Shown here: positions 7,656-16,582 of the stretch, piece after piece | How the letters are laid out: every line of letters begins with the position of its first letter | How positions within the stretch are numbered: position 1 is the stretch's first letter | Assembly (NCBI RefSeq): GCF_000220705.2 | Contig: NZ_CP023202.1 | Span: 2,294,001-2,358,000, forward strand | Direction of reading: 5' to 3' | Length of the DNA: 64,000 nt | DNA from: Streptomyces xinghaiensis S187 | GTDB lineage: Bacteria; Actinomycetota; Actinomycetes; Streptomycetales; Streptomycetaceae | Position numbers and translations under genes: made by a program | The notes under the pieces: generated by a model | Seen by the model: only the letters and a program-made list of their open reading frames with translations | Databases searched by the model: none | What the model was told of the DNA's origin: nothing

Positions 7656-8894
7656 CTACCGCGCGCCCGCGGCCTCGGCGAGGTAGCCCTCCGTCTTCGC
7701 CGGCTCGTAGAAGAAGTTCTCCAGGTCGGCCGGGTTGTCGAAGGCGTTGGCGAAGCGGTCGGCGACCGGCTGGAACTGCCCGCCCGCGCCGATCAGGTTG
7801 AGGACGTGCTCCGGCGGCGGGGCCAGCATCGCGTTCGTCCACTTGACGACGTGCCGGGCGGTCTCCCAGTAGCGGTCGAAGGCGGACTGCATCCACTCGG
7901 CGTCGAACGGCTGGTCGCCCCGCTCCAGGATGCTCGCCAGATAGGAGGCGGCGCACTTGGAGGCCGAGTTGGAGCCCTGGCCGGTCAGCGGGTCGTTGGC
8001 GACGACGACGTCCGCGACGCCGAGCACCAGCCCGCCCGAGGGCAGCCGGCCGACGGGGTTGCGCACGGTGGGGGCGTAGCGGCCGGCGAGGGTGCCGCCC
8101 GCGTCGGTCAGCTCCGCCTTGCCCGCGCGGTCGTACTCCCAGGGCAGGAACCGCTTCATCAGGTCCAGGGTGGTGGCCAGGTGCTCGCCCGGGTCCTTGA
8201 TGGAGTCGAAGACGTCCAGCGGGCCGCCGGGGATGCCCTCCCAGAAGAGGATGTCGGCCCGGCCGGAGAGGGTGTAGGTCGGCATGACGAACATCTCGCC
8301 GACGCCCGGCACGAGGTTGCAGCGCACGGCGTCGTAGTCCGGGTGCTCGGGGCGCGGGCCGAGCCCGTGCACGTAGGCCACGGCCAGGGCGCGCTGCGGC
8401 TTGTCGTACGGGGAGCGGGAGGCGTCCCGGCCGAACATGGAGACGAGTTCGCCCTTGCCGGCCGAGACGAGCACCAGGTCGTAGGAGCGGGAGAAGTAGT
8501 CGAGGTCGGAGACGGCGGCGCCGTGGATGACGAGCTGCCCGCCGCGCTGCGCGAAGGTCTCCATCCAGCCGGCCATCTTCACCCGCTGGTCGACGGACTG
8601 GGCGTAGCCGTCCAGCTTGCCCACCCAGTCGATGGCGCGGCTGCCGTCGGGGCCGGCGACGGAGACGCCGAGTCCCTCGATGCGCGGCGCCTGGCTCTCC
8701 CAGAAGTTGATCCCGAGGTCCCGCTCGTGCTGCAGGGCGGTGTGGAACATGCACTGGGTGGACATGACCCGGCCGGAGCGGATCTCGTCCGCCGTGCGGT
8801 TCGACATCAGGGTGACCTCGTAGCCGTGCTGCTGCAGGCCGAGGGCGAGTTGGAGACCGGACTGGCCGGCTCCGACGACGAGGATCTTCCGCAT
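7656..8894 (-). CDS. FAD-dependent styrene/indole monooxygenase-like protein
   Basis: The protein has 412 residues from the ATG at 8894 (AAAGAGAG upstream); the frame extends 58 codons further without a convincing start. It opens with ILVVGAGQSGLQLALGL, a GxGxSG Rossmann motif for FAD. MSNRTADEIRSGRVMSTQ and MFHTALQHERDLGINFW resemble StyA/SmoA-type monooxygenases (PF17885 substrate-binding domain). The FAD-ribityl segment GVADVVVANDPLTGQGSN lies near residue 300. These enzymes epoxidise styrene or oxidise indole using FADH2 from a separate reductase; no StyB-type reductase is nearby. The gene follows cvnD by 206 bp on the same strand, a position where some conservons carry P450 genes. That link is inference. 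Confidence 0.8.
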   Translation of the reverse strand: MRKILVVGAGQSGLQLALGLQQHGYEVTLMSNRTADEIRSGRVMSTQCMFHTALQHERDLGINFWESQAPRIEGLGVSVAGPDGSRAIDWVGKLDGYAQSVDQRVKMAGWMETFAQRGGQLVIHGAAVSDLDYFSRSYDLVLVSAGKGELVSMFGRDASRSPYDKPQRALAVAYVHGLGPRPEHPDYDAVRCNLVPGVGEMFVMPTYTLSGRADILFWEGIPGGPLDVFDSIKDPGEHLATTLDLMKRFLPWEYDRAGKAELTDAGGTLAGRYAPTVRNPVGRLPSGGLVLGVADVVVANDPLTGQGSNSASKCAASYLASILERGDQPFDAEWMQSAFDRYWETARHVVKWTNAMLAPPPEHVLNLIGAGGQFQPVADRFANAFDNPADLENFFYEPAKTEGYLAEAAGAR

Positions 8895-9100
8895 GGCGGT
8901 GGGCTCTCTTTCACACGGTGAGGAACACGGGCGGAACCGCGGAACGGCAGGGGCGCCGGGACACCCGCCGGGGGCCCGGACCGGGGCGCCGGAGGCCCGG
9001 GGTACCGCGCCGTCCCCGGTGCCGGAGCATCGCGGGATCTGCGGCCGCCGGGGCTCTGAGCAGCACAACTGCCCGTTCCGGGCTCGGAGGTGAGGCTATG

Positions 9101-9751
9101 TCACTCGGGAGTCACGTCAAGGGCGTGGGCCACGAGGGCGAGCAGGGACCGGATCACGGTCGTCCGCTCGCGCGCGTCCATGATCTCGACCGGGACGTGG
9201 TCCGGCACGGACAGCGCCTCGCGCACGTCCTCGGCCGCGTAGGACTCGGTGCCCTCGAAGTGGTTGACGGCCACGACGTACGGCAGCCCGCAGCTCTCGA
9301 AGTAGTCGAGGGCCGGGAAGCAGTCCTCCAGCCGCCGGGTGTCGGCCATGACGACCGCGCCGATCGCGCCGCGCACGAGGTCGTCCCACATGAACCAGAA
9401 ACGCTTCTGGCCGGGGGTGCCGAAGAGGTAGAGGACCAGCTCGGCGTCGAGGGTGATCCGGCCGAAGTCCATGGCGACGGTCGTCGTGGTCTTGTCCGGG
9501 GTCGCCGCGATGTCGTCGACGTCCTCGCTGGCCTGCGTCATCACCGCCTCGGTGGTGAGGGGGGTGATCTCGGAGACCGAGCCGACGAAGGTGGTCTTGC
9601 CGACGCCGAAACCGCCCGCCACCACGATCTTGGTGGAGAGGGGGGCGCGGCTGCGGTCGGTCTGCCAGCTCTGGACGTTCTCGTCCGCGACGGGCGGCGC
9701 GGCGGTCGTCGGTCCCGCGGGGGTCATGGTGTCAGAGCCTGCGAAGTCCAC
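9101..9751 (-). CDS. cvnD: Conservon GTP-binding protein CvnD
   Basis: The protein has 216 residues from the GTG at 9751 (beginning MDFAGSD), overlapping cvnC by 20 bp; an ATG at 9727 is an alternative start. The G-domain motifs are visible: Walker A GGFGVGKTTFVG near residue 46, switch region TTTVAMDFGRI near 92, LYLFGTPGQKRF (DxxG-like) near 110, and AVNHFEG near 163 in place of NKxD. This is the small Mgl-type GTPase of the Streptomyces conservons, which forms a membrane-associated signalling complex with CvnA, CvnB and CvnC. It is last in the operon, whose order cvnA-B-C-D is canonical. Confidence 0.92.
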   Translation of the reverse strand: MDFAGSDTMTPAGPTTAAPPVADENVQSWQTDRSRAPLSTKIVVAGGFGVGKTTFVGSVSEITPLTTEAVMTQASEDVDDIAATPDKTTTTVAMDFGRITLDAELVLYLFGTPGQKRFWFMWDDLVRGAIGAVVMADTRRLEDCFPALDYFESCGLPYVVAVNHFEGTESYAAEDVREALSVPDHVPVEIMDARERTTVIRSLLALVAHALDVTPE

Positions 9752-10148
9752 TCAGGACCCTTTCGAGCAGTGCGCGGTCGGGGCGGCCGGTCTCGGTGCC
9801 GGCACCGTTCGCGTACACGCGGATCTTTCCCTGGTCGGCCAAGTCGCTGAGCAGTACCCGCACCACGCCGAGCGGGATGCGGAGCAGCGCGGAGATCTCC
9901 GCGACGGAGCGCATCTTCCGGCAGAGCTCGACGATGGCCCGCATCTCGGGCATCACGCGGTCGGCCCAGTTGCCGGCCGTGAGCTCCGGGCGGTCCTCCG
10001 GTGCCTCGATGGCGGCGACGAAGGTCTCCACGAGCAGGACGTGCCCGAAGCGGGTCCGGCCGCCGGTCAGCGAGTACGGGCGTACCCGGGCGGGTTTGCG
10101 TTGCTGGCCGCGGTCCGCGGTGCGGACCGGGAGGCGGGGGGCTGTCAC
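9732..10148 (-). CDS. cvnC: Conservon DUF742 protein CvnC
   Basis: The protein has 138 residues and is a DUF742 family member: VRPYSLTGGRTRFGHVLLVE near the N-terminus, a winged-helix-like core (IVELCRKMRSVAEISALLRI), and LGVVRVLLSDLADQGKIRV. In conservons this component is thought to link the CvnA kinase and roadblock protein to the GTPase. It overlaps cvnB by 4 bp (ATGA-type overlap at 10145-10148) and cvnD by 20 bp, so all are translationally coupled. The family and neighbours make the call secure; the signal sensed is unknown. Confidence 0.93.
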   Translation of the reverse strand: MTAPRLPVRTADRGQQRKPARVRPYSLTGGRTRFGHVLLVETFVAAIEAPEDRPELTAGNWADRVMPEMRAIVELCRKMRSVAEISALLRIPLGVVRVLLSDLADQGKIRVYANGAGTETGRPDRALLERVLSGLRRL

Positions 10149-10705
10149 GTGCGGCTCTCCAGGGACTGGCGCAGTTCGTTGCGGAGTTCGGGGGTGAGGA
10201 CGTGTCCGGCCCGGCCGACGAAGAGGGCCATGTGGTACGCCACCACGCTCATGTCGCAGTCGGGGGTCGCGTGCGCCCCGAGCAGCGAGCCGTCGCTGAT
10301 CGACATGACGAAGACGCTGCCCTCGTCCATCGCGATCATCGTCTGCTTCACCGGGCCGGCGTCCATGAGCTTGGAGGCGCCGTGGGTCAGCGCCCCGACG
10401 CCGGAGACGATGGTGGCGAGGTCGGCGCTGGAGCCCTTGGGGCCGCTGCCGTCGTCGGCGGCGGTCGTGCCGCCCCCGCGCCCGTTCCCGTTTCCGGCGC
10501 CGTTTCCGGCGGCGTCCGCCGGCAGCACGCCCATGCCCGGGTCTGAGCTGAGGAGCAGCAGGCCGTCGGAGGAGACCACGGCCACCGAGTGGACGCCGGG
10601 CACCTCCTCGACCAGGTTCGTCAGCAGCCAGTGCAGGTTGCGGGCCTCACTGCTGAGGCCCTGCGAACCGTGCGGCTCCGAGCCCGCCTTCGTGTACGCG
10701 TTCAA
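10145..10705 (-). CDS. cvnB: Conservon roadblock/LC7 protein CvnB
   Basis: The protein has 186 residues. The roadblock/LC7 fold runs over residues 25-180: LHWLLTNLVEEVPGVHSVAVVSSDGLLLLSS at the start and GALTHGASKLMDAGPVKQTMIAMD in the middle. The ending GRAGHVLTPELRNELRQSLE is typical of Streptomyces CvnB. It is longer than usual (~140) because of a Gly/Asn/Asp-rich insertion near residues 62-85 (GNGAGNGNGRGGG). Roadblock proteins act as GTPase regulators, here presumably for CvnD. It overlaps cvnA by 4 bp. Confidence 0.93.
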   Translation of the reverse strand: MNAYTKAGSEPHGSQGLSSEARNLHWLLTNLVEEVPGVHSVAVVSSDGLLLLSSDPGMGVLPADAAGNGAGNGNGRGGGTTAADDGSGPKGSSADLATIVSGVGALTHGASKLMDAGPVKQTMIAMDEGSVFVMSISDGSLLGAHATPDCDMSVVAYHMALFVGRAGHVLTPELRNELRQSLESRT

Positions 10706-13700
10706 CCGCGTGCCTCCTCGACTGTGCCACCGTCGTCCGGTGCCCCCGTGCGGTGCTCACCGGTCTTCTCGGCGATCTCCGCGTCGGCGTCGCGCCGACC
10801 GTGCCGTGACCCCTGCTGGAAGCCGCCGAGCTTGCGCCGCAGGGCCTCCGCGTCCACGCCTCTCGCCCGCGCCCGCACCGGGCCGGTCTGCGCCGCCACG
10901 GTCTTGGGCGTCCGCTTGGGGAGTCCCTTGTCCGTCAGCCGCTTGGCGGGGGCGGCCGGGCTCCCGGTGCCGGGGGCCGGGTCCGCCGCCGGGCTTCCGG
11001 GGGCGGCGGAGCCGGGGGTGGCGGAGTCCGGGGCGGCCGTGTCCTGCCCGGCCGGGCCGGTTCCGGTGGTGTGCGTGCCGTCCGGGGTGTCCGGGGTGTG
11101 CGGGACCTCGGCCGGTCCGGTGTCCGGACGGGGCAGCGGCGGGGGCAGCCGGAAGGACTGGGTCGGCTCGTCGATGCCGGCGAACCCGGCGTCGTCCGAG
11201 GCCCGCGCGTGCTGCTCCTCGCCGGAACCGGTGCGCCGGATGCCGTACGGGTCGTCGTCGTCGGCGGCCGGGGAGTCACCGGCGTCGGGGGCGGGCGGGG
11301 CGGTGGGCTCCGGGGCGGCCGGTGCGGTGCCCGGCGCGGCCGTCCCGCCGGGGGCGTCCGCCGTCGTCCCGTGGGTTTCCGCGAGGGAGCCGCCGGAGGC
11401 TCCCGCGAGGCTCCCCCCGGGGCTTCCGGCTTCCGCCTCCGCCGCCCGCAGGGCCTCCTCGGCGGCCGCGACCAGGGGGTCGTGCTCCGCGCTCCGGGCG
11501 AGTCCGGCGTGCGCGCCGAGGCCGTCCGGGGTTCCGGCGCCGGGGGTGTCCGCGTCCGCCGGTACGGAACCGGGGGCGGGCTCCGCGCCGGACTCCTCCG
11601 CCGGGGCACGGTCCGCGGCCGGCTCACCGGCCGGGGCACGGCCCGCCTCTCCGGTGCCGGTGGCGGCCGGGACCGGAGCGGGGGCCGGGTCCGGGGCTAC
11701 GGCTCCGTCGGCAGCGGGGCCCGCGAGCGGGGCCGCGCCGGAGTCCGGGGCCGCAACCGGCTCACTCTGCAGGGAGCTTGACGAAGTGGCGGCCCCGGCG
11801 GGAGCGGCCGGGGCCGGCCCGGAGGACTCGGCGGACCCGGCGGCGGCAACGGGGACGTCCGCCGGGGAGCTCCCGTCGGATTCCGCGGCCCCGGGGTGCG
11901 TGCCCGGTCCGGCGGCCGCGCCGGCGGCGTCCGCCGTCCCGTCCGCCGCTCCGCCGGCCGTACCGGTGTCCGCGGCGGCCGCTCCGGCTCCGGGCTCCGC
12001 CGTGTCCCCGCGCCGGGGCAGGGAGCCGCCGCGGCGGTGCGGCAGGGCGTTCGAGTTGGCCTCGGCCACCGAGCCGGGCAGCGAGACGCCGGTGGCCCTG
12101 GTCCCACCGGACTGGACGTGCGACGGCTCCGGCCGGGTCGGCAGGAGGGAGGTCGGCAGCACGACGACGGCCGTCACCCCGCCCTGCGCCTGGTCGCGCA
12201 GTTCGACGCGGATGCCGTGCCGCGCCGCGAGCCGCGCGACCACGTACAGGCCGAGCCCGAGGGCGTCCTCGTCGGCACCGGCGGCCTCGCCGTCCGGGTC
12301 GGCGAGCCGGGCGTTGACCTCGGCCAGCCGCTCCTCGGTCATGCCGATGCCCCGGTCCTCGACGGAGAGCATCACCTCGCCGTTCTCCAGCTGCCAGCCG
12401 GAGAGCTCGACGTCGTCCTCCGGCGGGGAGAACGCCGCGGCGTTCTCCAGCAGTTCGGCGACGAGGTGGCTGAGCGCGTCGGCGGCGAACCCGGCGACCC
12501 GGGCGTGCGGGGGGAGCGACTGGATGCGGACCCGCTCGTAGCGCTCGATCTCGCTGACCGAGGCGCGCAGCACGTCGAGCAGGGGCACGGAGGCGCTGTG
12601 CGTGGTGGTGTGCTCGGCGCCGGAGAGGACCAGCAGGTTCTCGCTGTGCCGCCGCATCCGGGTGGCGAGGTGGTCGAGCTTGTAGAGGGCGTCGAGGTGC
12701 TCGGGCTCGTTCGCCCGCTCCTCCAGCCCCTCGATCAGGCCGAGCTGGCGTTCGACGAGACCCAGGGTGCGCAGCGACAGGTTGACGAAGCTGCTGTGCA
12801 CGCGGTCCTGGAGGCCGGTGAGCCGCTCGGCGAGATCGCTCTTCTGCCGGGCCAGCTCGTCGCGCTTGTCGGCGAGCTTCTGCCGCTCGCGGATCAGGCC
12901 GCCGCGCTCGGCGCGGAGCTTCTCCAGCTCGCGGTGGAAGCCCTCCGCCTTGGCGCGGAGCTCGTTGACGGCGCCCACGGCCTCGGCGTACTCGTCGTTG
13001 CGGCCGGTGAACTTCACCGGCTCCTCGCCGACCGGGTCGGCGGCGACGCGCCGGGCCCCGAGCCGCAGCACGGCCAGCGGCCGGGTCATGGAGCGGGCCG
13101 CGGACATGCCGGAGCCGACCGCGACCAGCACGCAGAGGGCGAGCAGCCCGACGGCCAGCTCCAGGGAGCGCACGTCGTCGTCGCGGAGGGCGGCGAGCCG
13201 GGCGGACTCCTCGGTGGTGAGAGCCGACTCGGCGGCGCGCATCAGGTCGATCCGGCCGGACAGGGCGGTGTCCACGCGCTTCTGGTTCAGGGCCAGTTCG
13301 GCCGGGGAGAGCTGCGGCTGGTCGGTGAGGACCTTGAGGTAGCGCTCGGCCCGGTCCGCCTCGTCGCCGTTGACGGTGCCGTCGTAGCTGTCCTTGGCGG
13401 CGGCCGGGGCCGTCTGCCGGAAGTCGGCGACCGCCGCGAGCTCCTGGACGCGGGTGCGCTGCGCGGTGGCGGTCAGCTCGCCCTCGCCGCCCGCGGCCAG
13501 GGCGCCGAGCAGCAGGGTGCGGGTGGCGGCGGCCTGCTCCACGGCACGGCCCAGCCCGGACAGCGCGTCGGCGGGGCCGTCGGCGGCGCGCGGCGGGATG
13601 CGCCGGGCGAGGTCGGCGGAGACGCCGTGCAGCGCCTGCACCAGCTGGGTGTAGCGGGCGAAGGTCTCGGAGGCCGGGCCGGAGCCGGTGAGCGCCGACT

Positions 13701-14121
13701 GCCGGATGTCCGGGAGCTCCGCGAGCCGGCGGTCCAGGGCGCCCGGGGCGTTCTCCCGGATCTCCTCCAGCCGGCGGTCGACGCTCGCGCGCCGCTTCTC
13801 CGAGATACCGGTGGCGCTGCCGGAGCCGGCGGCGCGGCCCGCGGCGACGAAGCGCGTCATGGTGTCGCGCTCGTCGGCCAGCGAGTGGGCCAGCACGACG
13901 GCCTGCGCGTTCAGCTCGGAGAGCGTGACCAGGCGCTGGGAGTCGTTGAGGTCGGAGGAGGCGGCGATGACGGCGGGTGCGCCGGCACCGGCGACGGCCG
14001 CGGCGACCACGGCCACCGAGACCACGAGCCGGTTGCGGACCTTGGTGGCGCGCTTCCCGGGCGGTGCGGACGCCGACCCCGCGGTCCGTGCCGACTCACG
14101 TTCCTTGCCCCGAGGCCGCAT
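10702..14121 (-). CDS. cvnA: Conservon sensor kinase CvnA with nitrate/nitrite-sensor-type extracellular domain
   Basis: The protein has about 1,139 residues from the ATG at 14121 (MRPRGKERES); the frame extends upstream to 14301 and the exact start is uncertain. A basic N-terminus is followed by a membrane segment (VVSVAVVAAAVAGAGAP), then a NIT-like extracellular helical domain, a second membrane segment (LELAVGLLALCVLVAVGSG), a HAMP-like linker, a long coiled coil, and an HATPase domain with ELLENAAAFSPP (N box) and GLGLYVVARLAARHG. A Pro/Ala/Gly low-complexity tail of about 480 residues follows, ending in a conserved-looking ALRRKLGGFQQGSRHGRRDAD. CvnA proteins are membrane histidine kinases of the conservon complex. 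The tail is unusually long. The gene is first in cvnABCD. Confidence 0.92.
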   Translation of the reverse strand: MRPRGKERESARTAGSASAPPGKRATKVRNRLVVSVAVVAAAVAGAGAPAVIAASSDLNDSQRLVTLSELNAQAVVLAHSLADERDTMTRFVAAGRAAGSGSATGISEKRRASVDRRLEEIRENAPGALDRRLAELPDIRQSALTGSGPASETFARYTQLVQALHGVSADLARRIPPRAADGPADALSGLGRAVEQAAATRTLLLGALAAGGEGELTATAQRTRVQELAAVADFRQTAPAAAKDSYDGTVNGDEADRAERYLKVLTDQPQLSPAELALNQKRVDTALSGRIDLMRAAESALTTEESARLAALRDDDVRSLELAVGLLALCVLVAVGSGMSAARSMTRPLAVLRLGARRVAADPVGEEPVKFTGRNDEYAEAVGAVNELRAKAEGFHRELEKLRAERGGLIRERQKLADKRDELARQKSDLAERLTGLQDRVHSSFVNLSLRTLGLVERQLGLIEGLEERANEPEHLDALYKLDHLATRMRRHSENLLVLSGAEHTTTHSASVPLLDVLRASVSEIERYERVRIQSLPPHARVAGFAADALSHLVAELLENAAAFSPPEDDVELSGWQLENGEVMLSVEDRGIGMTEERLAEVNARLADPDGEAAGADEDALGLGLYVVARLAARHGIRVELRDQAQGGVTAVVVLPTSLLPTRPEPSHVQSGGTRATGVSLPGSVAEANSNALPHRRGGSLPRRGDTAEPGAGAAAADTGTAGGAADGTADAAGAAAGPGTHPGAAESDGSSPADVPVAAAGSAESSGPAPAAPAGAATSSSSLQSEPVAAPDSGAAPLAGPAADGAVAPDPAPAPVPAATGTGEAGRAPAGEPAADRAPAEESGAEPAPGSVPADADTPGAGTPDGLGAHAGLARSAEHDPLVAAAEEALRAAEAEAGSPGGSLAGASGGSLAETHGTTADAPGGTAAPGTAPAAPEPTAPPAPDAGDSPAADDDDPYGIRRTGSGEEQHARASDDAGFAGIDEPTQSFRLPPPLPRPDTGPAEVPHTPDTPDGTHTTGTGPAGQDTAAPDSATPGSAAPGSPAADPAPGTGSPAAPAKRLTDKGLPKRTPKTVAAQTGPVRARARGVDAEALRRKLGGFQQGSRHGRRDADAEIAEKTGEHRTGAPDDGGTVEEARG

Positions 14122-14544
14122 TCTTCGCACCGGTGCTCGCAATCTTGTCTCGTCTCCGCAGGGCCGAGGCGCCGGCGACCGCTCGCATTCCTCGTACCCC
14201 TGGAGCGCGGAGCGCCGACGGGCGTTCTCCCCGTACCGGCAACGGAATTCGACCATTCCACCGCCGGTGTGAACGGGGCCGCCCATCACCCGCCTGGCCA
14301 CCCGAACGAGTGAACATCAATCCTGAGTTGGCGAACAACCCCGGCGCGGGCCTCCGGCGCCGCCGCGGGGAGCGCCGGTTGGAAATCGCCAGCCGGTACT
14401 GGCAAGATGCGCGCCCGCACATTCCACCGGCCGGTGAATACGGGGGAATTCCGGCACCTCGGCCGTTTCCCGCCCGCCGCGCCGGCCGTCACCGCAGGTC
14501 ACGGCGGCCGCCGGGCCGGTGGCACGGTCCGGCAGACTGACCGC
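14122..14544. other. 423-bp divergent intergenic region between cvnA and the PP2C-like gene
   Basis: It must hold the promoters of the cvn operon and of the PP2C-like gene. The only structure I see is a small inverted repeat GCCAG-N6-CTGGC at 14388-14403. No RNA gene is apparent. The cvnA frame could extend up to 180 bp into it. Confidence 0.5.
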
Positions 14545-15390
14545 ATGCGCATCGACCTCACCACGGAGCCGGGTGATCCCCGCATCCCCAACGAGGACTA
14601 CGTATCGGTGGCCCTGCCGGCGTCCGGCGCGGGCGGCTCCCTGGTCCTGCTGGACGGCGTCACGCCTCCCGAGGACGGCGGCGGATGCGTACACGGAGTG
14701 CCGTGGTTCACCGCGCGGCTCGGCGGGGCGCTGCTCGAACTGTCCGTTTCGCGGCGGGATATGACCTTGCGGACGTGCCTCGCGGAGGCAATCGAACGCA
14801 CCGCCGATGCCCACCGAACGGCCTGTGACCTTTCTCACGTTAAAACCCCACAGGCGACGGTCGTGGCCGCCCGCTGGGACGAGCGGGAGGTGGAGTATCT
14901 CGTGCTCTCCGACTCCGTTCTGCTCGTCGAGCGGCGGGACGGCCGGGTCACGGCGGAGCGGGACGACCGGCTGTCCCGGCTGCCGCCCCACGTGCCGGAG
15001 CTGCGCGCCGCCGTGCGGGCCCTGCCGCCCGGCTCCGCCGAACGCGCCGCGCGGGCCGCCGAGTACGTCCGCGCGGTGGAGGCCCTGCGCAACGCGGAGG
15101 GCGGCTTCTTCACGGCCGCCGCCGACCCGTCGGTCGCCTCCCGGGCCGTGACCGGCGCCGTACCGCGCGCGGACGTGCGCTCGCTGACCGCCCTGACGGA
15201 CGGCGCGGGGCGCTGGGTCGAGGTCTTCCGCGAGGGCACCTGGGCCGACTGCCCCGCGCTGCTCCGCGAGGAGGGGACGGACGGCCTGGTGCGGCGGGTA
15301 CGGACGGCGGAGGCCGCGGACCCGCGGGGCAGCGCCTTCCCGCGCGGCAAGCGGCACGACGACGCGACGGCCGTCCACGCGGAGTTCTGA
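14545..15390 (+). CDS. PP2C-like protein phosphatase domain protein
   Basis: The protein has 281 residues from the ATG at 14545. It begins MRIDLTTEPGDPRIPNEDYV, then SLVLLDGVTPPEDGG (the PP2C 'xxDG' metal site), VPWFTARLGGALLEL and, at the C-terminus, GKRHDDATAVHAEF with the DD metal-binding pair. This is the short, atypical PP2C-like family common in Streptomyces. Because several canonical PP2C metal motifs are weak or absent, catalytic activity against phospho-Ser/Thr is probable but not certain. It stands alone, divergent from the cvn operon. Confidence 0.75.
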   Translation: MRIDLTTEPGDPRIPNEDYVSVALPASGAGGSLVLLDGVTPPEDGGGCVHGVPWFTARLGGALLELSVSRRDMTLRTCLAEAIERTADAHRTACDLSHVKTPQATVVAARWDEREVEYLVLSDSVLLVERRDGRVTAERDDRLSRLPPHVPELRAAVRALPPGSAERAARAAEYVRAVEALRNAEGGFFTAAADPSVASRAVTGAVPRADVRSLTALTDGAGRWVEVFREGTWADCPALLREEGTDGLVRRVRTAEAADPRGSAFPRGKRHDDATAVHAEF

Positions 15391-15629
15391 GGCGGGACGC
15401 GGGCGCCGGCGCGTGCGCCGGGGTGCGCGGGCGCGGGCGGCCCGGAGGTCTTCCCGGGGCGGGCCCTCGGCCGGTGCCCTCAACCGGCCTGCCCTGTCCG
15501 GAGGTTTGAGGAGACGGCGGACGCGGAAGAATGTCCGGCCCGCCGGAGCCGTGCCCCTCCGGGCCCGGGACAGAACCGGGTCCGGGGCCGCGCACGGCCG
15601 CCCCGGACCCCGGCCCCCCGGCCGCCGGC

Positions 15630-16154
15630 TCAGTCCTCCGCGCCGCTCAGCCCGTTCAACCGGTGCAGCAGGCGGGCGAGTTCGGCGATCTCCGCCCGGT
15701 CCCAGCTCCGCAGCTTGCGGGCGTAGCGCTCGCGGCGGGCGCGGCGCACCGCGGCGAAGCGGCCGGCTCCCTCCTCGGTCAGGGTCACCAGCGAGGCACG
15801 TCCGTCGGCCGGGTCCGGCCGGCGGGTGACGATACCGAGCTCCTCCAGGGCGCGGAGCTGGCGGCTCATGGTGGCCTTGCCGACACCGAAGTACGCGGCG
15901 AGGGCGGTGGCCCGCTGCTCCCCCGCCTCCGACAGCCGCACCAGCAGCCCGTACGCGGCGGGCTCCAGATCGGGGTGTACCTCGCGGGCCACCTCGCCGG
16001 AGGAGGCGCGCGCCCGGCGCAGGAAGACGGACAACTCCCTTTCCAGAGCCAGAAAAGCGCTGTCTCCCGGCACGTCGGGGGTGGTGTCCGGCTCAGGGGG
16101 TTCCCCGGCCGCCCTTCCGGTTCGGGGGACGTCTCCGGCTTTGGTCCGGCGCAT
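15630..16154 (-). CDS. MarR family transcriptional regulator
   Basis: The protein has 174 residues from the ATG at 16154, with GGGAGGA 8 bases upstream. A ~35-residue disordered leader precedes a classic MarR fold: LVRLSEAGEQRATALAAYFGVGKATMSRQLRALEELGIVTRRPDPADGRASLVTLTEEG gives the recognition helix, the wing with DxRxxxVxLT-type motif and the start of the dimerisation helix. MarR proteins are dimeric repressors released by small aromatic ligands or oxidants. No co-transcribed target is adjacent (lon ends 428 bp upstream), so the regulon is unknown; autoregulation is likely by analogy. Confidence 0.9.
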   Translation of the reverse strand: MRRTKAGDVPRTGRAAGEPPEPDTTPDVPGDSAFLALERELSVFLRRARASSGEVAREVHPDLEPAAYGLLVRLSEAGEQRATALAAYFGVGKATMSRQLRALEELGIVTRRPDPADGRASLVTLTEEGAGRFAAVRRARRERYARKLRSWDRAEIAELARLLHRLNGLSGAED

Positions 16155-16582
16155 GGTCTGAGTCCTCCCGGCTTTCCGCTCCCGCCGTTTCCGGGGCGGA
16201 ATTCGCTTTCGGCGGTCGCGTGGCCGCCGCGGTGCCCCGCCAGTATTTCGCAGGACCGGCCCGGGGACAGCAACCGGCCCGCTTCCCGGCCTCTCTTCCC
16301 GCGCGGACCGGCGAAACCGCGGGGGGCCTTTCCCGCACGGCCGGATCCGCACCGACGGCAGGCCCCGCCTCTCCGTCGTGGCCCGCGCACGACGGTGGTG
16401 CCGCCGCGAGACGCGCGCCCCTTTCCACGCCCGAGCGCCCCCGGACGCGCGCCCGCCCCCGTGCCGCACGTACAACAGCGCATACGGCACGGGGGCGGAC
16501 GGTGACGGGCGGATCCGGGAGCGGACACCCCCGTCCCTCCCGGATCCCGCGGACCGCAGGCCCGCGACCCGTCACCCACCGG
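16155..16582. other. 428-bp intergenic region between lon and the MarR gene
   Basis: It contains the 3' flank of lon and the promoter region of the MarR gene. It is very GC-rich with short palindromes only. I see no gene, RNA or clear terminator. Confidence 0.5.

Noticed and set aside
3940..8894. Natural-product gene cluster (AurF-like oxygenase, diiron protein, flavin monooxygenase)
   Set aside because: No core biosynthetic gene (PKS, NRPS, terpene synthase or similar) is present in the window. The FabH-like gene is 40 kb away, so a cluster is not supported.
9453..12317. Very long plus-strand open frame (954 codons) antisense to cvnA-cvnD
   Set aside because: It is an Arg/Pro/Ala-rich shadow of genes in GC-rich DNA. 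The minus-strand frames carry recognisable domains across the whole region. The same holds for 11896-14313.
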